64,000 nt of DNA from Gilvimarinus agarilyticus (GTDB lineage Bacteria; Pseudomonadota; Gammaproteobacteria; Pseudomonadales; Cellvibrionaceae), in assembly GCF_000832015.1 (NCBI RefSeq), contig NZ_JXCJ01000001.1, forward strand, positions 1,651,350 to 1,715,349, written 5' to 3'. The notes below the pieces were generated by a model that saw only the letters and a list, made by a program, of their open reading frames with translations, had not been told where the DNA came from and ran no database searches. Both the position numbers and the translations under genes were made by a program. Below, piece after piece: positions 34,810-43,788 of the stretch (position 1 is the first letter of the stretch; the number at the start of each line of letters is the position of its first letter).

Positions 34810-37614
34810 TTAGAAGCTGGCGCGAACACCCATGGTATAGCGCGAACCAAACTGCTCGGCGCTCAACAGCTGCTCGGCATAGCGACCGTGTTGACGACTG
34901 GTCTCTTCAGTGATATTTAAGCCTTCAACAAAAACACTAACGTTGTCGGTAATATCGTAGCTGGCGTTTAGGTCCCACTGGCCATACGCTTCGGTAAAGG
35001 TGGGCTCATTGCCGTTCTGAGGCTGACTGGTGCTCAACAAAAAGTCGTCGCGCCAGTTGTAGGCCAGACGAATCTGGAAGCCGTGATTTTCGTAAAAACC
35101 AATTAAGTTGGCCGAGTCACTTAAGCCAGATAGTGCCAGAGTTTGGTCAAACGAGGTGATGTCATACTCGGCATCACTGTCAACGATGGTGGCGTTGGCG
35201 ATGGCACCAAAACCGCTACCGCCAAACATATGTTGCACGTTGAATTCCCAGCCATCAACTTCGGTATTGTCTAGGTTGCCAGAGGTTCCCACGTCCCAGG
35301 TGATAATAGGGTCGCCAGCTTGCGATTGACAAGCCTGATTGGATGCGTCTGGGCAGCCAGGACGAGCGTTGGCACTTGGGTCACGCAGTGGGTCGCCGTT
35401 TACGTCATAAATTTCACGTTTTTCAATGGTCGAGCCCAAGAAGTTATCAACGTATTTTTTAAAGTAGCCAGCCGAGGCATAGCTACCTTCAGCGTAGTAC
35501 CACTCCACCGAGAAGTCTAAGTTGTTAGACTCGTAAGGCAGCAGATTAGGGTTGCCCTGGGATGCTTGGAATGGACCGCCAGGGCGTGCGGTGTTGATGT
35601 TGGTCGACGGGAACAACGCTGAAATTTCCGGCCGTGCCAAGGTTGTGCTGTAAGAGGCGCGAGCTACCCAGTCTTCGGCCAGTTCAACTTTAACGTCTAA
35701 ATTAGGTAAAAAGCGTGTGTAGCCACCTTCCAGTGATTGCTCTGCCGGGGTGTTGTCAAACACCGGGCGCAACTCATCGTCACCCACAAAGCTCATGGCT
35801 AAAATACCGTTTTGTAGAGAGGTACCTGTGGTGTCGGTGTCTTCGTATCGAAGGCCGGCATTAATGTCGACAGGAAGACTGTTAAAGTCCGTGGAGAAAT
35901 CAAATGATACATAAGCTGCAACGGTTTCTTCTTCGACCCTGTTGACGGTGGCAGGGTCGACACTGAACAGGCCTTGATCGTCAATGATGCCAATAAACTC
36001 AGCCGCACTGTAATCCGCTAAATACGGGAACAATCCTTCGGGTCCGTCTAGCTGGTCACCAAAATCACCCAGTGGGTTAAAGGTTAAGTCGAGTCCGCTG
36101 ATGTCAGCATTTAGGCCAAATACGGCGGTAAAGGTGCGATACGCATCGACATTGTACTCGGTGCTTTCTAAACCAAAGCGGATGGTGCGCAATGCCCCGC
36201 TATCGGCATTGTCCCATTGTCCATCAATTTTGTACTGTTTGATGTTGTTTTCAACTTCATATCCGCGCTTTTGATATAGGTCAGTGACGATATTTTCTTT
36301 ATCAAACGCACCGTAACCGGTCTGATTTTGCAGTGCCGAATCATCATAGATAATTGTGGGCAGATCGGTACCGTTGATGTCGGCCCCAATATCCACCAAG
36401 CCAATGGCGCCATTGCCTAAGTCGAAGCGAGGGTTTTTCAGGTTGGCAATGGTTTCTGACTGTTCGCCATCGGGTTGTGAGTGCGACGTGGAGTCGTGAG
36501 CATCAAACGTCAGGGTTAAGGTGTCGGTGACATCCCACGCCACGTTCAAGCCGAGCGACTCGTTTTCGGTTAGGAAGTGGTAATCCCACGCCCAAAAGTT
36601 TAGCTCGTCATTGGGATTGCGAATTTGCGTTGAGGTACCATTGGCATCGGTCACGCTTTGCGGACTGTCAAACCAGTAGCTGGTACGGTTCATGTCAATG
36701 TTTTCTTCGTAGTTAGATACTACATAATCCAAGCTGGCGGTGACGCTGTCGATCGGAGCGAATTGTAAAACAACTTGTGCGTTTTCACGAGTTCGCTGGT
36801 GGTTAGAAACATCAACGTCAAATGTGTAGGGTGTCCAAAACGAGCCTGTAGGGTTTTGCTCTAAATCAATGGCACTGGTGTCGGCCGAACCATAGTTGCG
36901 GTTCCAAGCATCGGTGCCTACACGCTGGCTTTGGCTATCACGTTCTGAGTAAGAGCCAGACACCAACAGGCCAAACATATCGTCGGCAAACGTGGTGCTG
37001 ATCATCGCGGATACTTCGGGTGTTACGTCATCACCTTCTTCGTTACTGAGATCCATCATACCTTTTACCGAGCCTGCGGCGGTAAAACCGTCGTAGTCAA
37101 ATGGGCGAGCGGTTTTGATGTTGATGGTGGCACCAATACCGCCCGAGGTGACATTGGCACGGCCAGACTTGTATACCTCGACGCCGGATACGCTTTCGGC
37201 GGCAATTTCTTTGAAATTGAAGCTGCGGTTTACGCCTTCGGAGTCTAATGCCGTTGAATTTGGCATTTGGCGACCGTTCATGGTGACCATGTTGAACGCC
37301 GGGCCAAAGCCGCGCACGCTAACTTGGTTGCCCTCATTATTAGAGCGATCAATCGACACACCGGTCACACGCTGTAGCGACTCGGCCAGGTTGGTGTCGG
37401 GGAATTTGCCAATGTCTTCAGCAGAAATTGCCTCTACCACGCCACTGGCATCGCGCTTGATGTCCATAGCATCGGTCAGAGATCCGCGGATGCCGGTGAC
37501 AACCACTTCTTCGAGCATTTCTGAGTCGTTGCTTTGAGCGGATACATTGAGGCTTGAGGCGGCCAGTATCGCCGCCGACAAGGCACTTAGGTTGAATCGC
37601 GTGAGTTTAGCCAT
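34810..37614 (-). CDS. TonB-dependent outer-membrane receptor 1
   Basis: 934 aa from the ATG at 37614 with GGGAGAG upstream. Signal peptide to about residue 26 (NVSAQ), then a TonB-box-like LEEVVVTGIRGS and a plug domain (VEAISAEDIGKFPDTNLAES, about 50-70, and VRGFGP). The rest is a 22-strand barrel with the family's C-terminal end RYTMGVRASF. Plug and length suit the large TonB_Xanth_Caul type that imports oligosaccharides. The paralogue at 37888 is very alike, above all in the first 150 residues. No SusD partner, as usual for gammaproteobacteria. The operator ATTGTTAACAAT lies six bases upstream of its probable -35 box. Confidence 0.92.
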   Translation of the reverse strand: MAKLTRFNLSALSAAILAASSLNVSAQSNDSEMLEEVVVTGIRGSLTDAMDIKRDASGVVEAISAEDIGKFPDTNLAESLQRVTGVSIDRSNNEGNQVSVRGFGPAFNMVTMNGRQMPNSTALDSEGVNRSFNFKEIAAESVSGVEVYKSGRANVTSGGIGATINIKTARPFDYDGFTAAGSVKGMMDLSNEEGDDVTPEVSAMISTTFADDMFGLLVSGSYSERDSQSQRVGTDAWNRNYGSADTSAIDLEQNPTGSFWTPYTFDVDVSNHQRTRENAQVVLQFAPIDSVTASLDYVVSNYEENIDMNRTSYWFDSPQSVTDANGTSTQIRNPNDELNFWAWDYHFLTENESLGLNVAWDVTDTLTLTFDAHDSTSHSQPDGEQSETIANLKNPRFDLGNGAIGLVDIGADINGTDLPTIIYDDSALQNQTGYGAFDKENIVTDLYQKRGYEVENNIKQYKIDGQWDNADSGALRTIRFGLESTEYNVDAYRTFTAVFGLNADISGLDLTFNPLGDFGDQLDGPEGLFPYLADYSAAEFIGIIDDQGLFSVDPATVNRVEEETVAAYVSFDFSTDFNSLPVDINAGLRYEDTDTTGTSLQNGILAMSFVGDDELRPVFDNTPAEQSLEGGYTRFLPNLDVKVELAEDWVARASYSTTLARPEISALFPSTNINTARPGGPFQASQGNPNLLPYESNNLDFSVEWYYAEGSYASAGYFKKYVDNFLGSTIEKREIYDVNGDPLRDPSANARPGCPDASNQACQSQAGDPIITWDVGTSGNLDNTEVDGWEFNVQHMFGGSGFGAIANATIVDSDAEYDITSFDQTLALSGLSDSANLIGFYENHGFQIRLAYNWRDDFLLSTSQPQNGNEPTFTEAYGQWDLNASYDITDNVSVFVEGLNITEETSRQHGRYAEQLLSAEQFGSRYTMGVRASF

Positions 37615-37771
37615 TAGAGCTCTCCCTTGGTTTAGGTGATTATTGTATTGGTGTTGCAAAACACGCCAGTTGCGACTGTCGTGCTCCCGCGCCCCTGCTC
37701 GCGCCAACGAGCGCTCATGCCGGGATATGCGGGTTCACAGCTTTGGTTATGATCTAGCCCTACAAACAACA

Positions 37772-37795
37772 TGTCAACATAATATTGTTAACAAT
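37772..37795 (-). promoter_or_regulatory. Operator and -35 box upstream of TonB receptor 1
   Basis: The perfect palindrome ATTGTTAACAAT (37784-37795), six bases, then TTGACA on the minus strand (37777-37772). Downstream GATCAT could be the -10. Same layout as at 29920, distinct from the -10-overlapping sites. Confidence 0.65.
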
Positions 37796-37830
37796 CTGTA
37801 ATTTTTAGGTAATTTTTATGTCTTTCTCGT

Positions 37831-37856
37831 GGCAGGGGCAGGGGCAGGGGCAGGGC
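37831..37856. repeat. Short GGGGCA hexamer repeat
   Basis: About four copies of GGGGCA between the two TonB receptor genes, directly next to the hairpin at 37850. Non-coding. Confidence 0.85.
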
Positions 37857-37873
37857 AGTGGTTACTGCCCTGC
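37850..37873 (-). terminator. Hairpin after TonB receptor 2
   Basis: GCAGGGCAGT-GGTT-ACTGCCCTGC, a perfect 10-bp stem 15 bases past the stop of receptor 2. It lacks a T run and is followed on the minus strand by the C-rich hexamer repeat. Confidence 0.55.
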
Positions 37874-37887
37874 GGGTGGGAGTGACG

Positions 37888-40689
37888 TTAGAACTTGGTA
37901 CGTACGCCAAGGGTGTAGCGTGAACCATACTGCTCGGCGTCGACTAGCTGCTCGCTGTAGCGGCCGTGGCGCCTAACGGTGGCCTCGCCCACGTTAAGCC
38001 CTTCGATGAATACCGAGATGGTTTCATTGATGTCATAACTGGCGTTAATGTCAATCTGACCATATTCTTCGGTGAAGGTGGGCTCGGTGCCGCTTTGATG
38101 TTGGCCGGTGCTGAGCAAGAACTCATCGCGCCAGTTGTAAGCGACACGCAGCTGCAGGCCGTTTTTCTCGTAAAAGCCGATCAGGTTAGCCGAGTCACTC
38201 AGGCCGGGCAGTACGATGCTCTGGTTGTAGGAGTTGACGTCGTACTCTGCATCACTGTCTACCATCGTGGCGTTGGCAATTACGCCAAAGCCGCTGTCGC
38301 CAAACATGTGCTGCAGGTTTAACTCGATGCCGTCTACCGAGGTGCTATCGGCGTTGGTGGGGATGATGGCGGCCCAACTGATTACGGGGTCTTGTGGTTG
38401 TGACAAGCAGGCTAGGTTAGTGGTGTCGGGGCAGCCAGGGCGTGGATTGATGCTGGGATCGCGCAGCGGCTCGCCATTTACATCGTTAATCTCTGTAGGT
38501 ATTTGGTAAGCGGTGAGAAAGTTATCCACTTTTTTGTCAAAGTAACCGGCTGAGACATAGCTACCCGGGGCGTAATACCACTCCAACGAGAAATCGATAT
38601 TCTGCGCTTCGTAGGGCGACAGTTGCGTGTTGCCCTGTGTGGCGTAATACGGGCCACCGGGGCGTGCGCCGGTAATGTTAACCGACGGGAACAGGCCAGA
38701 CAGATCTGCCCGGGCCAGCGCTTCGCTGTAGGATACCCGCGCCACCCAGTCGGATGATAAATCGATTTTTACGTCCAGGTTGGGCAGGGTGTGTGAGTAG
38801 CTGTGCTCTTGGTTGTAGGTGCTAGTGACATCGCTGTATACGGGGGTTAGAGAGCCCGTATTGGTGTACTGCATAGCGTTGATGCCAGCTTGAGTGGCGC
38901 TGCCAGTTACGGTGGTGTCTTCATAGCGTAGGCCGGCATTGATGGTCACTGGCAGGCGCATTAAGAAGGTGTCGATATTCAAGGCAACATAGGCGGCAAA
39001 GGTGTCTTCTTCTATGTGGCTGTGCTGAGCGGGCGATTGCACCAGCTGGCCTTGCTCGGCGATAAGCCCTAGCAGCTCGTCGGCACTGTAGTCGACCAAC
39101 TCGGGAAAGAGGTTTTCCGGCCCGTCGAGCTGATCGCCAAAATCGCCGAGGGGGTAGAAGTTTACCGCAAGGTCACTGATGTCTACCTGTAAGCCGTTGT
39201 TAACGTCGGCCGTGTGGTAGGAGTTGACGTCGTAAACGGTGTTTTCTACGCCCACCTCGATACTGCGTAAGCCGTTTTCAACATCGGTACTCCAAATACC
39301 GGCTAGCTGGAACTGCTCGATATTGTTGTCGACTTCGTAGCCGCGCTGCTGGTAAAGGCCGGCGGATACATTGCTTTTATCAAACGCTCCGGCGCCGGTT
39401 TGGCTAATCAGGGCCGAGTCATCGTAGATAAGGGTGGGCAACGCGGTACCGTTTAGGTCGGCGCCAATGTCCACCAGGCCAACGGGGGGCACGGCGTACC
39501 AATCGATGGGCGTGTTCAGGCTGGTCAGCGTTTCTGCGGGTTGCCCGTCTGGCTGCGAGTGTGACGTCGAGTCGTGCGCATCAAATATAAGCGTTAGTGA
39601 ATCGCTAACGTCCCATTCGATGTTTAAGCCCAGAGACTCGTTTTCAGTACGAAAGTGGTAATCCCAGGCCCAGAAGTTCAGTTGGTCGCCCGGGTTGCGA
39701 ATCTCGGTGGCGGTGCCGTTGCTGTCGGCAACACTTTGAGGGTTATCAAACCAAAAGCTGGTGCGGTTCATATCGATGTCTTCTTCATAGTTAGACATCA
39801 CATAATCCAGCGCCGCCGTGAGCGAGTCGGTAGGAGCAAACTGTAAAACGACCTGGCCGTTCTCTCGGGTGCGGTAATGGTTGGCGACTTCTACCTCAAA
39901 GGTATTGGGCGCCCAGTAGTAGCGCGCGGGGTTTTGCTCGGTGTTAATCGCACTGGTATCGGCAGAGCCTAACCCTTGAATCCAGCCCTGGCTGCCTACC
40001 CGTTGACTCTGGCTGTCGCGCTCAGAGTAAGAACCCGCCACCAGCAGGCCGAACATATCGTCAAAGAAGGTGGTGCTGATCATGCCCGAGGCTTCCGGGG
40101 TGATGTCATCGCCTTCTTCGTTGCTGCTGTCCATCATGCCCTTTACGCTGGCCGCGGCGGTAAAACCGTCGTAATCAAATGGACGAGCGGTTTGGATGTC
40201 GATGGTGGCACCGATACCGCCAGAGGGCAGTTCGGCACGGCTAGACTTGTAAACCTCGACACCCGACACACTCTCGGCGGCGATTTCTTTAAAGTTAAAG
40301 CTGCGGTTTACACCTTCTGAGTTAAGTGCCGCCGAGGTGGGCATTTGCCGGCCATTAAGGGTCACCAAGTTAAACGTGGGGCCAAAACCGCGCACGGTAA
40401 TTTCATTGCCCTCGTTGTTTGAACGGTCGATGGATACACCGGTTAAGCGCTGCATCGATTCGGCTAAGTTGGTGTCCGGAAACTTGCCAATATCTTCGGC
40501 AGAAATTGCCTCGACAACACCGTTGGCGTCGCGTTTGATGTCCATCGAGTCCGTTAGCGCGCTGCGGATACCCACAACGACTACTTCGTCTAACAGGGCC
40601 ATATCGTCTTGTGCCCAACTGGTGGTTGCTGTCAGTGACATAAGTGCGGCTGACAGTGCCGTTAATTTAAAGCGTACAGGTGTAGCCAT
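37888..40689 (-). CDS. TonB-dependent outer-membrane receptor 2
   Basis: 933 aa. Signal peptide to about residue 26 (TTSWAQ), TonB-box-like LLDEVVVVGIRSA, then the same plug sequence as receptor 1 (SAEDIGKFPDTNLAES) and a barrel ending RYTLGVRTKF. It is a tandem paralogue of the gene at 34810; differences are spread through the extracellular loops, so the two may take up different agar fragments. AGGAGAG lies before the ATG. The operator ATTGTATACAAT (40792) is about 100 bases upstream. It follows the GH50 gene of the sugar-acid operon on the same strand but has its own promoter region. Confidence 0.92.
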   Translation of the reverse strand: MATPVRFKLTALSAALMSLTATTSWAQDDMALLDEVVVVGIRSALTDSMDIKRDANGVVEAISAEDIGKFPDTNLAESMQRLTGVSIDRSNNEGNEITVRGFGPTFNLVTLNGRQMPTSAALNSEGVNRSFNFKEIAAESVSGVEVYKSSRAELPSGGIGATIDIQTARPFDYDGFTAAASVKGMMDSSNEEGDDITPEASGMISTTFFDDMFGLLVAGSYSERDSQSQRVGSQGWIQGLGSADTSAINTEQNPARYYWAPNTFEVEVANHYRTRENGQVVLQFAPTDSLTAALDYVMSNYEEDIDMNRTSFWFDNPQSVADSNGTATEIRNPGDQLNFWAWDYHFRTENESLGLNIEWDVSDSLTLIFDAHDSTSHSQPDGQPAETLTSLNTPIDWYAVPPVGLVDIGADLNGTALPTLIYDDSALISQTGAGAFDKSNVSAGLYQQRGYEVDNNIEQFQLAGIWSTDVENGLRSIEVGVENTVYDVNSYHTADVNNGLQVDISDLAVNFYPLGDFGDQLDGPENLFPELVDYSADELLGLIAEQGQLVQSPAQHSHIEEDTFAAYVALNIDTFLMRLPVTINAGLRYEDTTVTGSATQAGINAMQYTNTGSLTPVYSDVTSTYNQEHSYSHTLPNLDVKIDLSSDWVARVSYSEALARADLSGLFPSVNITGARPGGPYYATQGNTQLSPYEAQNIDFSLEWYYAPGSYVSAGYFDKKVDNFLTAYQIPTEINDVNGEPLRDPSINPRPGCPDTTNLACLSQPQDPVISWAAIIPTNADSTSVDGIELNLQHMFGDSGFGVIANATMVDSDAEYDVNSYNQSIVLPGLSDSANLIGFYEKNGLQLRVAYNWRDEFLLSTGQHQSGTEPTFTEEYGQIDINASYDINETISVFIEGLNVGEATVRRHGRYSEQLVDAEQYGSRYTLGVRTKF

Positions 40690-40791
40690 CTACAGCTCTC
40701 CTCTTAAGTGCTGATAAGGGGTTCTTAGTAAGAAGTAAGGTTTACTAGAAATGTATTTTTGTTATGGGGGAGGATTTAGCCGCCCGGCGGT

Positions 40792-40824
40792 ATTGTATAC
40801 AATTAACTGAAAATTGTAATCAAT
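40792..40824 (-). promoter_or_regulatory. Operators upstream of TonB receptor 2
   Basis: The perfect ATTGTATACAAT (40792-40803) and, nine bases away, ATTGTAATCAAT (40813-40824, one mismatch). On the minus strand TTGATT, 18 bases, TATACA could be the promoter, with the operator over the -10. Confidence 0.65.
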
Positions 40825-40842
40825 CGGGCGGCTGAGAGATGG

Positions 40843-43131
40843 CTATTTAAAACGACGAGTGTAGAGAGTTTTATTAACGCGCTGGGCTGCTTTTACCAGC
40901 GGGCTGTAAGGTACATCCGCAACCGATACAAAGCCGACGTTATAGTTTTCACCGTCGTAGGCGCGGCCGGTAATGGGAGAGTCGAGATACTGGAACCAGT
41001 GCGTACCCACAAGGTAGGGGTTTTCCACCGCGCTGATGACATAGTCGACGTACATTTCCCCTCGGTCGGCTTGGGATTGCGAATGAATCAAACCCGGGTT
41101 AAACACGCCGGAGTCGGTGGCGCCATTGTGAAACTCGCCAATAATCGAGGGTTTATCCAGCTCGGCTAAAAAACCAAAAAAGGGCTCGTTAATGCCTTCT
41201 TTGTAATAGTTGTAGCTCACCACATCGGCGTGCTTGGCGGCGGCGCGGCGTATCTCGGGCGTCATGCCCCAGTCGGCAAAGCGCGCACCCATATAAAGGT
41301 AATCGGGCATGTGCTGCTCAAGAGTATCGTGTACCACTTTAAAGTACTTTTCGGCGTACAGTTGTAGCAACTCGGAAAAATCGGTCAGCTGTGCGTCTGT
41401 ATACTCGGTGGTGGTGATGCCGTCACTGACGCTTTGCCAGTTGGCCAAGTCTGTGGCCCACGCTTGGTTCAGGGCCGCTACCGTGCCGTAACGCTGCTTT
41501 AGCCAGCGGCTAAAGGCGGCTTTGGTGGGGCTATCGGTATCGCGTCGGGTTAGTGTGTTGAGCACAATGCCGTATTGGGATTCGACCGAACCCATGGCCC
41601 CCCAGCTTTTTTCATTGTCGATAAACACACCCACACACCAGGGGTTGTTGTTCACCTCTTGCGCGACGTGCTTAACGGTCGCCTCGGCCCGCTCGGCAAA
41701 GAAGGGGTCAAATGGGTCGGGTAGGGGGCTCCAGTAATCATTCCCGCTAGAGACGGTTTTAAAGTCACCGATAATCCAGCCGTTGGCAAAGTAGGGAATG
41801 CGGTCCATCTGGTAAAACGCCGGATCAATCCAGTTGCCAAACGACGTAAAGCCCCATTGCAGCATGCGGTCGACGGTTACGTTGCGCCAGGTTTCCATGT
41901 AGTCGGGGGCGGCGTCGGTTTTGTATTTTCGCTCTAGGTTGGCGCGGTAAAAACTGTAGGTTTCGCCGCGCTCTACCGGGCCCGAATGTACCGAGCGACG
42001 ATAGCCATAGTGTTGCCCCAGCGGCTCTTCGTAGCCGGGCAGCCAGGTAAACATATCGGCGCGTACTGGCGACACAACGTGCCTGGTAGGCAGCGCGTTG
42101 TCGCTGACGCGGTTTAAGCCTTTGGAATCCTCCGGGGTTAAATCATTGCTGCTGCGCTCATCCACCAGGGTGTGATCAAAATCGTAGCCGGTTAGCGTGC
42201 TGGTGTTAGACATGCGCACATTGGCAATGCCGTTGGAGAAAAACAAGTAGCCGTCCGGGTCGACCAGGCTCCATTTGCCTTTGTGTTTGGTGGTGCGAAA
42301 GTGCCCGGTGGCTTCAAGCTTTGGCCCCTCTAACCAGCCGCCAAAGCGCGAGCGATCGGTCGGCGCGCCCTGAGACAATTGCGCCGCCTCGGCTTTTGCC
42401 TGGCGGCGCATCTGCTCGGTGGATTCTACTTTGTAGGGTGTGTCGATTTTGTCGTTTTGGCCGAACTCATCCAACAGGCCGGTTAAGTAGTCGGCGTCGA
42501 GAGATTTAGGGGCCACGAGTCTGACGTTGTCGATGTTAACGGATTTATCTTGCAGCAAACCGCGCACGGTAAACGAAATGCTGGTGACGTTATCCACATC
42601 AATGATTTTGTCGCTATGGCGCCAAATCATTGGCTCGGCGTCGGTGACCCACTCCTTCGGGTTGGCGCGCAGGCCTGTATCGGTGGTTAAGTCGGCGCCG
42701 CGTAGCTCCATATAGTAGGTGTTGCGCGAGTTTGCTGGTACCGCAAAGCTGCGGTTGTGTTGTTTGCCGTCACCGTCCTTGGTTTTGGCGTAAAAGTGTA
42801 TCGACTCATCGGATGGGTTCTCGATATCCATGGCAAACCCAAACGCCGGATACTGACCCCACTGCCACGGAGTAGTCGGTGAAAATTCGATGCTGGCCTC
42901 GTGGTGCTGCTGAGATAAAAAAGTCACCTTAAGCTGCCGGCCATCGGGGCCGGCAATTAGGTTTGTCTGGGCGTTTTCGCTAAGCAAAGACGCCGGAGCG
43001 CTGCTTTGTTCAAAGTCGTACAGTGAGTAGAGTGTGGTGAGAGAGTCGTCGCCTGGGGGTTGCGTCGCCTGTTGCGAGCAAGCACTCAGCAGCATAAAGC
43101 TGATAATGGCGGGAAGCGTTTTTATTGTCAT
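40843..43131 (-). CDS. GH50 beta-agarase lipoprotein (second copy)
   Basis: 762 aa. Lipobox MLLSAC (Cys at about 18). Beta-sandwich N-terminal domain to about 215, then the GH50 catalytic domain with E507 (FIDNEKS) and E666 (IIGEFHNG). It is closely related over its whole length to the GH50 at 10118 (shared SRFSGW/SRFGGW, GYDFDHT, YRRSVHSGP, SSGNDYW stretches). The ATG overlaps the stop of the KDPG aldolase by four bases, so an exported agarase is translated as the last gene of a cytoplasmic sugar-acid operon, an uncommon arrangement. Agarase product size is not predictable from sequence. Confidence 0.9.
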   Translation of the reverse strand: MTIKTLPAIISFMLLSACSQQATQPPGDDSLTTLYSLYDFEQSSAPASLLSENAQTNLIAGPDGRQLKVTFLSQQHHEASIEFSPTTPWQWGQYPAFGFAMDIENPSDESIHFYAKTKDGDGKQHNRSFAVPANSRNTYYMELRGADLTTDTGLRANPKEWVTDAEPMIWRHSDKIIDVDNVTSISFTVRGLLQDKSVNIDNVRLVAPKSLDADYLTGLLDEFGQNDKIDTPYKVESTEQMRRQAKAEAAQLSQGAPTDRSRFGGWLEGPKLEATGHFRTTKHKGKWSLVDPDGYLFFSNGIANVRMSNTSTLTGYDFDHTLVDERSSNDLTPEDSKGLNRVSDNALPTRHVVSPVRADMFTWLPGYEEPLGQHYGYRRSVHSGPVERGETYSFYRANLERKYKTDAAPDYMETWRNVTVDRMLQWGFTSFGNWIDPAFYQMDRIPYFANGWIIGDFKTVSSGNDYWSPLPDPFDPFFAERAEATVKHVAQEVNNNPWCVGVFIDNEKSWGAMGSVESQYGIVLNTLTRRDTDSPTKAAFSRWLKQRYGTVAALNQAWATDLANWQSVSDGITTTEYTDAQLTDFSELLQLYAEKYFKVVHDTLEQHMPDYLYMGARFADWGMTPEIRRAAAKHADVVSYNYYKEGINEPFFGFLAELDKPSIIGEFHNGATDSGVFNPGLIHSQSQADRGEMYVDYVISAVENPYLVGTHWFQYLDSPITGRAYDGENYNVGFVSVADVPYSPLVKAAQRVNKTLYTRRFK

Positions 43132-43784
43132 GGTGTCACCTCAAAAGTCGGGTAATTTTTTAAATCCGCCACAATACGAGCGGCTTTTTGCGTGAGTGCC
43201 TCGGCGTCGGCTGGGCTGCTAACCGGAGCGGCCAATCGCCCGCCTACGCCCACACCGCAGGCGCCGGCCTCCATCCATTGACGCGCGTTGTGTTCATCGA
43301 CACCACCAACGGGAAAAAACGGCGTGCCTATAAACGGCCCGCGTGCCAACGATGTTAGGTACCCAGGGCCCAGCTCGCCTGACGGAAACAGCTTGACGAT
43401 GTCAGCACCGGCGGCGGTGGCCTGTACTACATCCGTGGGGGTCATGGCGCCCATCACGGCAGGGACATCGAGTTGATGAGCACGCTTGACCAATTGGCGA
43501 CAAGTGTTGGGGGTGACTAAAAACTGTGCGCCCGCGGCTACGGCCTCATCGGCTAATGCCACGGAGGTAATGGTGCCGGCGCCAATGAGTAGCTCTGGGT
43601 GCTTTTTTCGCAGCTGTGAAATTTTTTGGGCGTAACCTGGGGTGTTGCTGGTGATCTCTACAGCTTTAACGCCCCCACCAAGCAGGGCGGCGACGATGGC
43701 GTCGGCGTCTTCTGGCTTAGTAAGGCGGATGATCACCACTAATTTTTCGCGTAATAAAATCGATAACGCTTGCTCTCGGTTCAT
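43128..43784 (-). CDS. eda: 2-keto-3-deoxy-6-phosphogluconate aldolase
   Basis: 218 aa from the ATG at 43784. Class I aldolase barrel: Glu in EITSNTPGY, GAGTITS, and the Schiff-base Lys in DIVKLFPSGELGPGYL (about 133), then FFPVGGV. Splits KDPG (or the galacto isomer) to pyruvate and glyceraldehyde-3-phosphate, the end of AHG catabolism. It directly follows the KDG kinase of the operon and overlaps the GH50 start. An upstream TTG would overlap the kinase stop; the ATG is preferred. Confidence 0.9.
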   Translation of the reverse strand: MNREQALSILLREKLVVIIRLTKPEDADAIVAALLGGGVKAVEITSNTPGYAQKISQLRKKHPELLIGAGTITSVALADEAVAAGAQFLVTPNTCRQLVKRAHQLDVPAVMGAMTPTDVVQATAAGADIVKLFPSGELGPGYLTSLARGPFIGTPFFPVGGVDEHNARQWMEAGACGVGVGGRLAAPVSSPADAEALTQKAARIVADLKNYPTFEVTP

Positions 43785-43788
43785 GGGC

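Noticed and set aside
37831..37856. GGGGCA repeat as a CRISPR-like or phase-variation tract.
   Set aside because: Only four 6-bp units, no spacers, non-coding.
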